Assembly (NCBI RefSeq): GCF_001905545.1
Contig: NZ_LIPD01000007.1
Location: forward strand, 248,001 to 312,000
Length of the DNA stretch: 64,000 nt
From: Streptomyces sp. CB02056
GTDB taxonomy: Bacteria > Actinomycetota > Actinomycetes > Streptomycetales > Streptomycetaceae
Direction: 5' to 3'
The position numbers and the translations under genes were made by a program. Shown piece by piece: positions 50,182 through 58,614 of this stretch. The notes below the pieces were generated by a model. That model was not told the origin of the DNA. It made no database searches and saw nothing but the letters and a program-made list of their open reading frames with translations. Numbering within the stretch: the stretch's first letter is position 1; every line of letters begins with the position of its first letter.

Positions 50182-53100
50182 TCAGGCGTCCGCGCCCCAG
50201 AGGAAGCCCGGCACGGGCGTGAAGCGCACGTACGGACTCCACTCGTCGCCCGGCGGGCAGGGGGTGGGCGGGCACGGCGGCGGCGGACACTTGCTGTCCT
50301 CGACCGTGACCGTCACGCACGCGTGGTCCCCGGTCAGCTCGACCCTGGTCACCGAGGGCCGCGACAGGTTGTAGCCCTCGGGTGCGGAGACCTCCTGCCA
50401 GTAGTAGGTACCCGGCGGGAGGTGGTCCGCCGAGCAGACGCCCGACGCGGGGGTCGTGCACGGCGGGCCGACGGCGGTGTCGGGGTTGTCCCCCGTGGTC
50501 TGCAGACCGGCCACGCCGTTGCTCTCCCGCCACAGCTGGAACACGGCGCCCGCCAGCGGCTGCCCGCTGTCGGCGTCGACCTTCCTGACGGAGGTGGACC
50601 CGCTCGGGGCGGTCGGCGTCTGCGTGTCCTGGACGGGGACCTGGACGTTCGGCCGGCCCAGGTCGATGACGACGGTCGTCACCGGGGACTGCGGCAGGTC
50701 GTACCCGGGCGGCGGCACCGTCTCCTGCCAGTAGTACGTACCCAGCGGGAGCCCGGACGCCGAGCAGACCCCCGACGCCGGGGTGACGCACGGGGAGCCA
50801 ACCGCCGTGTCCGGATTCGGGCCGGTGGCCTGCAGGCCCGGAACGCCGTTGGTCTCGTGCCAGAGCTGGAAGGTGGCGCCCGCCAGGGGCTGTCCGGTGG
50901 CGGCGTCGGTCTTCTTGACGGAGGTGGACCCGGTGGGGGCGGTCGAGTGGGTGTCCTGGACGGGGAGCTGGATGTCCTGCCCGTTGGTGTCGAGGACGAC
51001 GGTCGTCACCGGGGACTGCGGCAGGTCGTACCCGGGCGGCGGCACCGTCTCCTGCCAGTAGTACGTACCCAGCGGGAGCCCGGACGCCGAGCAGACCCCC
51101 GACGCGGGCGTGACGCACGGGGAGCCAACCGCCGTGTCCGGGTTGGCCCCGGAGGTCTGCAGACCGGCCACGCCGTTGGTCTCGTGCCACAGCTGGAAGG
51201 TCGCCCCCGCCAGCGGCTGTCCGGTGGCCGCGTCGGTCTTGGTGACGGACGTGGACCCGGTGGGAGCGATGGTCTTGGCGTCGGCGACGGTGACCATGAC
51301 GTTCTTCCCGTTCGCGTCCAGCACCACGGTGTTCACGTTGAGGTCGGGCAGGTCGTACCCGTCGGGCGCCGAGACCTCCTGCCAGTAGTAGGTGTCCAGC
51401 GGGAGGCCCGACGCCGAGCAGACACCGGAGGCCGGGGTGACGCACGGGGAGCCGACCGCCGTGTCCGGGGTCGCCCCGGACGTCTGCAGACCGGCGACGC
51501 CGTTGGTCTCACGCCACAACTGGAAGGTCGCCCCCGCCAAGGGCTGCCCGCTGTCGGAGTCGGTCTTGGTCACGCTCGTCGAGGCGGTCGGAGCGGCGGC
51601 CGGGGTGTCGGCGACGGTGACCGGGGCGCTCTGCCCGTTGGTGTTCAGCACGACCGTGGTCACGTTGAGCCCGGGCAGGTCGTACCCGGGCGGCGCCGCC
51701 GTCTCCTGCCAGTAGTAGGTACCCAGCGGGAGTCCGGACGCCGAGCAGACGCCCGACGCGGGCGTGACGCACGGGGAGCCGACGGCGGTGTCCGGGGTCG
51801 CCCCGGAGGTCTGCAGGCCCGCTACGCCGTTGGTCTCGTGCCACAGCTGGAAGGTCGCCCCCGCCAGCGGCCGCGAGGTGGCGGAGTCGACCTTGGTCAC
51901 ACTGGTGGCCCCGGTCTCGACGACCGGGCTCGTGGTGTCCTGGACGGTGACCGGGACGGTCTGCCCGTTCGTGCCGAGGACCACGGTCGTCACCGGCGGC
52001 TGGGGCAGGTCGTACCCGGGCGGCGCCGCCGTCTCCTCCCAGTAGTAGGTGCCCAGCGGGAGGTCGGCCGTGGAGCAGACGCCGTTGCGCCCGGTGGTGC
52101 AGGGGGCGCCGACCTTGGTGTCCGGGGTGGTGCCCGTGGTCTGCAGGCCGGCGACGCCGTTGCTCTCCTTCCACAGCTGGAAGGTGGCGCCCGCCAGGGT
52201 CTGCCCGGTGGCCGAGTCGACCTTGGTCACGCTGGTCGAGGCGGTGGGGGCCGGCGGGTTGCCGCACTCCGGGAGGTCGCCGTTGAAGGGGTAGGCGTGG
52301 AACTCGGTCCCGGTCATGCCCAGACCGGAGTTGTGCAGCAGCGAGCCGGTGGTGAAGAACCGTCCGTTCAGGCCGGGCAGGTTCATCGTGGCGGTGCTGG
52401 CCGGGTTGCCGACCAGCACGCTGCCCTGGAACTGCCCCGAGCCGGTCAGGGTGACGGTCGTCGCGGTGGGGAAGTTCCACAGCAGGCGCTCGCGCAGCTG
52501 GTTCCACGGGTCGGTGTCCGCGAGGCTGCCGCTGTAGGTGTTGATGGTGCGGGCGTCGCCGACGAGGTTGACCAGGACGGTCGCGTTCGCGGGGATGCCG
52601 GCGAAGGTGACCCCCTGGGTCCCGCCGCCGCGGCCGACGATGTCGAAGTCGACGTTGAAGACCTGGAGGGCGGAGGTGCCGTCGCCGGTGAACAGGGTCT
52701 GGTACCCCTGGTTGACGGCGGTTCCGGTGGCCGGGCGGGGGGTGCCGGTCCCGGCGTAGCACGCGCTGGCCGTCTGCAGCTCGCCGCGCAGCGGCGCGTA
52801 GGCGGCCACGGCCTGCGGGTCGTGGACCTTCGTGCCGGTGACGGTTCCCGTGGTGGCGCCCGCGTAGCGGACGACGCCGCCCTCGGCCAGGAGCGACTGC
52901 CCCGGGGCCACGGTGACGTTGCCGCCGGCGGTGAGGAAGTCCGCGCCGTTCGGCGGGGGGACGCGCGAGCCGACGCCGACGATGCCGATGTTGTACACGG
53001 AGCTGACCCCGGCGGCCTTGCTCATGTCGAAGTTGCCGAGGGTCACCACGTGCCCCTCGGCCTCGGCGGCCGAGCCCCGGACGTTGAAGTCGCCGCCGAC

Positions 53101-53343
53101 GAAGACGTTCACCCCGGCGTCGCGGCCCGCGAAGGGACCGTTGTTGACCGGGGGGAACGTCGCCGGACAGTCCGCGCCCAGGCAGGGCCCCAGGCCGCCC
53201 GGCAGGCCGGCCGCCTGGGCGGCCGACGGTGCGATGAGCGACATGCCGAAGGGGACGAGCGTCAGGGCCAGGGCGGATCCCATCACCCTGCCGAGCCTTC
53301 GTCTCCAGCCGACGGCGGTCGCCTGATTCTGACTGGGCTTCAC
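50182..53343 (-). CDS. Secreted choice-of-anchor A / SpaA-like Cna-B repeat protein
   Basis: A 1053-aa extracellular protein. A signal peptide (RRRLGRVMGSALALTLVPFGMSLIAPSAAQA) is followed by a choice-of-anchor A-like domain (VFVGGDFNVRGSAAEAEGHVVTLGNFDM). Six Cna-B/SpaA-like prealbumin repeats of 109 residues follow, each with (S/A)TSVTK.D..(T/S)G..LAGA.FQLW and a YYW(Q/E)E....GYDLP strand. Such repeats form stiff, often isopeptide-bonded stalks in Gram-positive surface proteins. The tail is Cys/Pro-rich (CPPPPCPPTPCPPG) and the protein ends without an LPxTG motif or membrane anchor, so it is secreted or held non-covalently. GTG at 53343 follows AGGAAAGGA. It is divergent from hcp. Confidence 0.9.
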   Translation of the reverse strand: MKPSQNQATAVGWRRRLGRVMGSALALTLVPFGMSLIAPSAAQAAGLPGGLGPCLGADCPATFPPVNNGPFAGRDAGVNVFVGGDFNVRGSAAEAEGHVVTLGNFDMSKAAGVSSVYNIGIVGVGSRVPPPNGADFLTAGGNVTVAPGQSLLAEGGVVRYAGATTGTVTGTKVHDPQAVAAYAPLRGELQTASACYAGTGTPRPATGTAVNQGYQTLFTGDGTSALQVFNVDFDIVGRGGGTQGVTFAGIPANATVLVNLVGDARTINTYSGSLADTDPWNQLRERLLWNFPTATTVTLTGSGQFQGSVLVGNPASTATMNLPGLNGRFFTTGSLLHNSGLGMTGTEFHAYPFNGDLPECGNPPAPTASTSVTKVDSATGQTLAGATFQLWKESNGVAGLQTTGTTPDTKVGAPCTTGRNGVCSTADLPLGTYYWEETAAPPGYDLPQPPVTTVVLGTNGQTVPVTVQDTTSPVVETGATSVTKVDSATSRPLAGATFQLWHETNGVAGLQTSGATPDTAVGSPCVTPASGVCSASGLPLGTYYWQETAAPPGYDLPGLNVTTVVLNTNGQSAPVTVADTPAAAPTASTSVTKTDSDSGQPLAGATFQLWRETNGVAGLQTSGATPDTAVGSPCVTPASGVCSASGLPLDTYYWQEVSAPDGYDLPDLNVNTVVLDANGKNVMVTVADAKTIAPTGSTSVTKTDAATGQPLAGATFQLWHETNGVAGLQTSGANPDTAVGSPCVTPASGVCSASGLPLGTYYWQETVPPPGYDLPQSPVTTVVLDTNGQDIQLPVQDTHSTAPTGSTSVKKTDAATGQPLAGATFQLWHETNGVPGLQATGPNPDTAVGSPCVTPASGVCSASGLPLGTYYWQETVPPPGYDLPQSPVTTVVIDLGRPNVQVPVQDTQTPTAPSGSTSVRKVDADSGQPLAGAVFQLWRESNGVAGLQTTGDNPDTAVGPPCTTPASGVCSADHLPPGTYYWQEVSAPEGYNLSRPSVTRVELTGDHACVTVTVEDSKCPPPPCPPTPCPPGDEWSPYVRFTPVPGFLWGADA
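50290..52252 (-). repeat. Six tandem 327-bp coding repeats
   Basis: The six Cna-B domains are visible at DNA level as a 327-bp period. Adjacent copies are nearly identical over long stretches; for example about 110 bp starting at 50668 recurs at 50995. The outermost copies are more diverged. This pattern indicates recent duplication or gene conversion, and copy number may vary between strains. Confidence 0.85.
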
Positions 53344-53612
53344 CACAGTCCTTTCCTCATATGAACCGAACAACAACCCTCGGAGTGTTCTCGCCGGAGC
53401 CCCGAGCAGCGGCGACCCGCCAGCCGTTTCGTCTGAACGCCGCACACGTACACCCGATCGGACGCGGCGGACGCCGGGCGGCTGGGTCTCCCGACCCCGG
53501 ATTGGGGCCCTCCGGCCCTGACGCGCCGTCAACGGCGGCCCCATCCTGGACTCGTCGAGGCCCCGTCCGCCCACCGCCACCGAACGACACCACCAGTCCC
53601 CGGAGGACCCGC

Positions 53613-55283
53613 ATGTTCTGCTACCAGTGCGAACAGACCGACCGCACCGGCGCCACCCCCGGCTGCGCCGGTCCGATCGGCAACTGCGGCAAGGACTCCC
53701 CCACCTCGGACCTCCAGGACCTGCTGGTCCACGCGGTCAAGGGCATCTCCCAGTACGCCGCCAAGGCGCGCGCCCTCGGCGACCCGGACGACGAGGCGGC
53801 GGCCTTCGTCCTGTACGCGCTCTTCACCACGCTCACCAACGTCAACTTCAACCCCACCCGCTTCGCCGCCCTGATCCAGCTGGCCGTCGGCGTCCGGAAC
53901 CGGACCAGGGACCGGTACGAGCGGGCCGCGCGCGCCGCCGGGCAGCAGCCGGAGACGCTCACCGGCCCGGCCGCCTGGGCCCCGGCCGCGGACCCCGGCG
54001 CCCTGGTCGGCCAGGCGTCGGGCGTCCGGGTGGACATCGGGCTCCCCCTGGTCGGGCCCGAGGTGGTCGGGCTCCGCGCACTCCACCTCTACGCGCTCAA
54101 GGGCATCTGCGCCTACGCCCACCACGCCGACGTGCTCGGCCGCCGCAGCGCCGAGGTGCTCGGCGGCGTCGAGGACGCCCTCGCCTACCTGGCCGGCGAG
54201 CCGACCGACCCCGCCGAGCTGCTGGAACGCGCCGTCGGCCTCGGCCGGCTCAACCTCGCGGCGATCGAACTGCTCGACGCCGCCAACACCGGCACCTACG
54301 GGCCCCAGCGGCCCACCGCCGTCCGCACCACCCCGGTCGCCGGAAAGGCCGTCCTGGTCAGCGGCCACGACCTGCGGGACCTGGAGGCCCTCCTGGTGCA
54401 GACCAGGGGCCAGGGCATCAACGTCTACACCCACGGCGAGATGCTCCCCGCCCACGCCTACCCGCTGCTCAAGGCCCACCCGCACCTGGCCGGCAACTAC
54501 GGCGGCGCCTGGCAGGACCAGCAGCGGGACTTCGCCGCCTTCCCCGGCCCGGTCCTGATGACCTCCAACTGCGTCATCGAGCCGCACGCCGCCTACCGCC
54601 GCCGGATCTTCACCGCCGGACCGGTCGGCTGGCCCGGCGTCCGGCACCTCGCCGACCACGACTTCCGCCCGCTGATCCAGGCCGCCCACGCCCTGCCCGG
54701 CTTCCCGGAGACCGCCGCCGAGGAGGATGCCGTCACCGTCGGCTTCGGCCGGGACGCCGTGCTCGCGGTCGCCGACCAGGTCGTCCACGCGGTGCGGCAG
54801 GGCGACATCCGGCACTTCTTCCTGATCGGCGGCTGCGACGGCCCCACCCCCGGCCGCGACTACTACACCGACCTCGCCCTCGGCGCGCCCCGCGACAGCG
54901 TGGTGCTCACCCTCGGCTGCGCCAAGTACCGCTTCAACCGGCACGACTTCGGCGAGATCGCGGGCCTCCCCCGGCTGCTCGACCTCGGCCAGTGCAACGA
55001 CACCTACTCCGCCATCCGGATCGCCACCGCGCTCGCCGACGCCTTCGAGTGCGACATCAACGACCTGCCGCTCACCCTGGCGCTGTCCTGGACCGAGCAG
55101 AAGGCCGTCGCGGTGCTGCTCACCCTGCTCGCGCTGGGCATCCGCGACATCCACCTCGGCCCCTCGCTGCCCGGCTTCCTGACCCCCGCCCTGGTCGACG
55201 AGCTGGTGAAGCGGTTCGGCCTACGGGTGGCCGGCGACCCGGCGGCCGACCTGGCCGCCGCGCTCGAACGGACGGCGTCGTGA
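53613..55283 (+). CDS. hcp: Hybrid cluster protein (NO reductase / hydroxylamine reductase)
   Basis: Prismane protein of 556 aa. The N-terminal Cys motif is Cx2Cx11Cx6C (Cys3, 6, 18, 25), the class 2 spacing found in E. coli Hcp. Hybrid-cluster ligands are seen in the segments TSNCVIEP, IGGCDG, LTLGCAKYRF and DLGQCNDTYSA. Hcp reduces nitric oxide to N2O or hydroxylamine to ammonia and protects against nitrosative stress. GGAGG lies 7 bases before the ATG. Its stop overlaps hcr by 4 bases, so it is coupled to its reductase. Confidence 0.95.
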   Translation: MFCYQCEQTDRTGATPGCAGPIGNCGKDSPTSDLQDLLVHAVKGISQYAAKARALGDPDDEAAAFVLYALFTTLTNVNFNPTRFAALIQLAVGVRNRTRDRYERAARAAGQQPETLTGPAAWAPAADPGALVGQASGVRVDIGLPLVGPEVVGLRALHLYALKGICAYAHHADVLGRRSAEVLGGVEDALAYLAGEPTDPAELLERAVGLGRLNLAAIELLDAANTGTYGPQRPTAVRTTPVAGKAVLVSGHDLRDLEALLVQTRGQGINVYTHGEMLPAHAYPLLKAHPHLAGNYGGAWQDQQRDFAAFPGPVLMTSNCVIEPHAAYRRRIFTAGPVGWPGVRHLADHDFRPLIQAAHALPGFPETAAEEDAVTVGFGRDAVLAVADQVVHAVRQGDIRHFFLIGGCDGPTPGRDYYTDLALGAPRDSVVLTLGCAKYRFNRHDFGEIAGLPRLLDLGQCNDTYSAIRIATALADAFECDINDLPLTLALSWTEQKAVAVLLTLLALGIRDIHLGPSLPGFLTPALVDELVKRFGLRVAGDPAADLAAALERTAS

Positions 55284-56311
55284 GCGCGGGGCACGCCCAC
55301 CCCGTCACCCTCACCACCACCGACGGCGGCCGGCTGGAGTTCGACTGCGCCCCCGGCCGCAGCGTCCTGGAGGCCGCGGCGGAGGCCGGCGCCGCCCTGC
55401 CCGCCTCCTGCCGCCGGGGCACCTGCGGCTCCTGCCACGCCTCCGTCACCGACGGACCGTACGACCTCGGGCCGCACAGCGACCAGGCCCTCCCGCCGGA
55501 CGGGCGCGAGCGCGGCGAGGTGCTGCTCTGCCGCACCTTCCCGCGCGGTCCGCTGACCGCCGCCCTGCCGTACGAGCAGGCCCGCGTCCTGTACGGCGCC
55601 GTCCCGGTCCGCGCGGCCACCGTCACGGCGGTGGACCCGGTCACCCCGGACACCGTGCGGCTGGAGCTGCGCCTCGACGACCCGGACTGCCAGTTCGACC
55701 CGGGGCAGTTCATGGAGCTCCAGACACCCGGCAGCGAGGTGAAGCGCGCCTACTCCCCCGCCAACACCGGCAACTGGGAGGGCCGGCTGGAGTTCTACGT
55801 CCGGCTGCGGGAGAGCGGGCACTTCTCCTCCTACCTCGCCGACCGGGCCCGCCCAGGCGACCGGCTCACCGTGCACGGCCCGCAGGGCGCCTTCGGCCTG
55901 CACGAGACCGGCCTGCGGCCGCGCTGGTTCCTGGCCGGCGGCACCGGCCTGGCCCCGCTGCTGGCGATGGTCCGCCGGATGGCCGAGTGGCAGGATCCGC
56001 AACCCGCCCGGCTGTTCCTCGGCGTCAACGAGCCGCGGGACGTCTTCGGACTGGACGAACTCGCCGCCGTAGCCGCCGAGTTGCCCGGCTTCCGGTACGA
56101 GGTCTGCGTCCGCTGGCCCGGCCCCGACTGGTCCGGCCCGACCGGCACCCCGGCCGACCTGCTGGCCGCCGCCCTGCCCGAACTCGGCGGCGCCGCACCG
56201 GACCTGTACGTCTGCGGCCCGCCGCCCCTGGTCGACGCCGTGCTGCGCACCGCCGCTTCCGCAGGGGTGCCGCCCGAACAGGTCCACCGGGAGCGCTTCC
56301 TGGCCACCTGA
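55280..56311 (+). CDS. hcr: NADH oxidoreductase of Hcp (2Fe-2S + FAD/NAD domains)
   Basis: A 343-aa reductase that passes electrons from NAD(P)H to Hcp. An N-terminal plant-type ferredoxin domain has Cys44, 49, 52 and 84 (Cx4Cx2Cx31C). A ferredoxin-NADP reductase module follows, with FAD motif (R)AYSPAN and NAD segments GGTGLAPLLAM and YVCGPPPLVDAV. In E. coli Hcr the ferredoxin domain is C-terminal; here it comes first, as in phenol hydroxylase-type reductases. GTG at 55280 overlaps the hcp stop. A strong hairpin follows. Confidence 0.92.
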   Translation: MSAGHAHPVTLTTTDGGRLEFDCAPGRSVLEAAAEAGAALPASCRRGTCGSCHASVTDGPYDLGPHSDQALPPDGRERGEVLLCRTFPRGPLTAALPYEQARVLYGAVPVRAATVTAVDPVTPDTVRLELRLDDPDCQFDPGQFMELQTPGSEVKRAYSPANTGNWEGRLEFYVRLRESGHFSSYLADRARPGDRLTVHGPQGAFGLHETGLRPRWFLAGGTGLAPLLAMVRRMAEWQDPQPARLFLGVNEPRDVFGLDELAAVAAELPGFRYEVCVRWPGPDWSGPTGTPADLLAAALPELGGAAPDLYVCGPPPLVDAVLRTAASAGVPPEQVHRERFLAT

Positions 56312-56353
56312 CCGCCGGGCCGCCGCCGATCCCCTTCGGCGGCGGCCCGGCGG
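56312..56353. terminator. Bidirectional 18-bp hairpin terminator
   Basis: A perfect 18-bp stem (56312-56329 and 56336-56353) with a 6-base loop, filling the whole gap between the convergent hcr and PTS genes. Confidence 0.88.
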
Positions 56354-57787
56354 CTATTCCGAACCCCCCTCCGGGGCAACGGCGTTGTACTCGGCGAGGG
56401 TCTCGCGGGTGAAGCCGAAGAACCAGGTGGCGAGGAAGCCCGCGAGGTAGCCGGTCAGCAGCCCGCCGCCGTAGACGGCGGCGCTCGCGAGGAGTCCGTG
56501 CGGGCCGGCCAGGAGCGGGAAGAGGGCCCAGCCGGAGGGGCCGATGGCGGTGGAGCCGACGGCGTCGCCGAGCTGTCCGGCCACCCCGATGAAGGCGCCG
56601 CCGGCCGCGCCGCCGACGCAGGCGGTGACGAAGGGGCGCCCCAGCGGCAGGGTGACGCCGTAGACCAGGGGCTCGCCGACGCCGAGCAGGCCGGCCGGGA
56701 GCGCGGACCTGATGGTGGCCCGGATCGAGGCGTTGTGGCGCAGCCGCAGGTAGACCGCCACCGCGCAGCCGACCTGTCCGGCGCCCGCCATGGCGAGGAT
56801 CGGCAGCAGGACGGTGGAGCCCTGCTGCTGGATCAGGGTGGTGTGGATCGGGATCAGCGCCTGGTGCAGGCCGAGCATCACCAGCGGCAGGAAGAGGCCG
56901 CCGAGCACGAGTCCGGCGAGCAGGCCGCCGTGGGCGAGCAGCCAGGTGGCGGCGTGGCCGATGGCGGTGGAGACCTCCCCGGCGACGTACATCAGGCCGA
57001 ACAGCGCGGCCAGCCCGCCGAGCAGGACGGTGACGGTGGGGGTGACCAGGACGTCCAGGGCTGCGGGCACCAGGCGGCGGGTCCAGCGCTCCAGGTGGAC
57101 GGCCAGCAGTGCGGCGCCGAGTGCGCCGACCACGCCGCCCTGGCCGGGCGTGAGGTGGTGGCCGAAGGCCTCCACCTTGGCGACCCCGGCGTAGACGATC
57201 ACGCTGGCCACCGCGCCGCCGAGCACGGGCGTGCCGCCGAACTCCTTCGCCGTGTTGTAGCCGACGAAGACCGCGATCAGCGACATGAACCCGGAGGAGA
57301 CCGGGCCCAGGGCGGTGACCAGCGCCGGTGCCCAGCCGAGGTTGGCGAGCGCCCCGGAGAGGCCGGCGACGATCCCGCAGCCGATCAGGGCGGGGATCAG
57401 CGGGACGAAGATGTTCGCGATCCGGCGCAGCGCCAGCTTCACCGGGGTGGCGTTGCGCACCCGGGCCTGGGCCCGGATGCGCTCGCCGCGCCCGGCGAGG
57501 TCCTCGGCGGTGGGGGAGGCCGCCGGGCCGGGGGGCTCCAGGAGCCGGCGCAGCCGCTCGGTGACCCCGGCGACGGCGGCGGGCCCGAGCACGATCTGGT
57601 AGGTGTCGTCCTCGACCGTGCCCAGGACCTCCGGCAGCGCCCGGAGCGCCTCGGTGTCGACCAGGGCGCGGTCCGCCAGGCCCAGCCGCAGCCGGGTCAT
57701 GCAGTGGGCGACCGAGCGGATGTTGGCGGCGCCGCCGACCAGCGGGAGGATCGCCTCGGCCACGGCGCGGTTCTTCTCGTCCGACAT
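56354..57787 (-). CDS. PTS EIIBC permease, MurP/sucrose-type
   Basis: Phosphotransferase permease of 477 aa. The EIIB domain (1-90) has the phospho-Cys29 in HCMTRLRL. The EIIC domain (from about 115) is of the glucose superfamily, with the signature GVGEPLVYGVTLPLGRPF that recalls N-acetylmuramic acid (MurP) and sucrose transporters. There is no EIIA domain; EIIA(Glc-type) must come from another gene. Streptomycetes have few PTS sugar permeases, mainly for GlcNAc and fructose, so the substrate is of interest. It is a single gene 31 bp after marR on the same strand, so it may be co-transcribed with marR. Confidence 0.88.
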   Translation of the reverse strand: MSDEKNRAVAEAILPLVGGAANIRSVAHCMTRLRLGLADRALVDTEALRALPEVLGTVEDDTYQIVLGPAAVAGVTERLRRLLEPPGPAASPTAEDLAGRGERIRAQARVRNATPVKLALRRIANIFVPLIPALIGCGIVAGLSGALANLGWAPALVTALGPVSSGFMSLIAVFVGYNTAKEFGGTPVLGGAVASVIVYAGVAKVEAFGHHLTPGQGGVVGALGAALLAVHLERWTRRLVPAALDVLVTPTVTVLLGGLAALFGLMYVAGEVSTAIGHAATWLLAHGGLLAGLVLGGLFLPLVMLGLHQALIPIHTTLIQQQGSTVLLPILAMAGAGQVGCAVAVYLRLRHNASIRATIRSALPAGLLGVGEPLVYGVTLPLGRPFVTACVGGAAGGAFIGVAGQLGDAVGSTAIGPSGWALFPLLAGPHGLLASAAVYGGGLLTGYLAGFLATWFFGFTRETLAEYNAVAPEGGSE

Positions 57788-57818
57788 GCCGGAGGACGTA
57801 CCCGGGCGCTCCCCCGGC

Positions 57819-58424
57819 TCAACCGCCTTGGTACGCGGCCGTTCTGGGCCCCGTGGCCGGAGCCGGTGCGCCGGCGGCGCCGTCCGTCCGGTCCGGGAGC
57901 GGGTCGTCGTCGGCCCCCGTGGCGCGCACCCGGTGCACGTACCGGTCGATGAGGTGGCGCAGCACGGTGGCGGTGGTGACGACGTCCGCCTCGGGGATGC
58001 CGTCCAGCGCGTCGGCGAGCCCGATGATGTTGGCCTGTTTCAGGCGGTCCAGCACTTCCCGTCCGCCGCGGGTGATGGCCACCTGGCGGGCCCGCCGGTC
58101 CTGCGTGTCCTGGCTGCGTTCCACCAGCTGCTGGCCCTGGAGGCGGTCGATCTGGCGGGTGACGTGGGAGGGCTTGACCATCAGGCGGTCGGCCAGGTCG
58201 CTCACCCGGCTGGCCTCCGCGCGCTCGGCGAGCGCGCGCAGCAGGTAGACGTCCGAGCGGGCGGCGGTGATGCCGGCCTTGGCGGTGCGGCGCTCGTGCT
58301 CCTGTGACCGTGTCAGCAGGTAGGCCAGGGTGGCCAGGACGTCCTCCAGGCCGTCCAGGCCGTTCGGGCCCTGCGGCCGGCAGGCGGTGGTCCGGTCGTC
58401 TTCGGCGTCTTCTTCGTCCGACAT
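57819..58424 (-). CDS. MarR-family transcriptional regulator
   Basis: A 201-aa regulator of MarR type. The winged HTH is at about residues 70-110 (RVSDLADRLMVKPSHVTRQIDRL) and the wing is SQDTQDRRARQVAITRGG. It is divergent from the CYP105-like cassette, with repeated AGTTAG and TAGTT/AACTA elements in between, so it is the likely repressor of that cassette and of itself. A related GTTAGTTG sequence also precedes the MFS exporter at 62210. The unusually long, acidic N terminus (MSDEEDAEDDRTT) has no known role. Confidence 0.9.
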   Translation of the reverse strand: MSDEEDAEDDRTTACRPQGPNGLDGLEDVLATLAYLLTRSQEHERRTAKAGITAARSDVYLLRALAERAEASRVSDLADRLMVKPSHVTRQIDRLQGQQLVERSQDTQDRRARQVAITRGGREVLDRLKQANIIGLADALDGIPEADVVTTATVLRHLIDRYVHRVRATGADDDPLPDRTDGAAGAPAPATGPRTAAYQGG

Positions 58425-58535
58425 GGGGGAACTGTAGCGATCCGGTCCGGGCGGTGGCCGGGACGGGGAGGCGGCGCCGGGTTTCGGACAGTTTCGGCCG
58501 TCACCCGATCCGCCCTTTCGCCACCACGGAACGCG

Positions 58536-58577
58536 AGTTAGCGTGACTTTCAGTTAGTTGCTTTGGGCACGTAACTA
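58536..58577. promoter_or_regulatory. Candidate MarR operator region
   Basis: Direct repeats AGTTAG at 58536-58541 and 58552-58557 and an inverted pair TAGTT (58555-58559)/AACTA (58573-58577) lie between marR and the P450 gene. The sequence GTTAGTTG here (58553-58560) recurs before the MFS gene at 62146. Confidence 0.5.
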
Positions 58578-58614
58578 GGTGCCCACGGCTCGACTCCCGG
58601 AAGGGGATCCACCG

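Noticed and set aside
50290..52252. Regular 327-bp repeats considered as a CRISPR or satellite array
   Set aside because: The period is a multiple of three, the frame stays open, and each unit encodes the same Cna-B domain.
53361..53612. In-frame upstream extension of hcp to 53361
   Set aside because: The N-terminal MFCYQCEQT with its own ribosome site at 53613 matches known Hcp starts; the extension is Arg/Pro-rich shadow.
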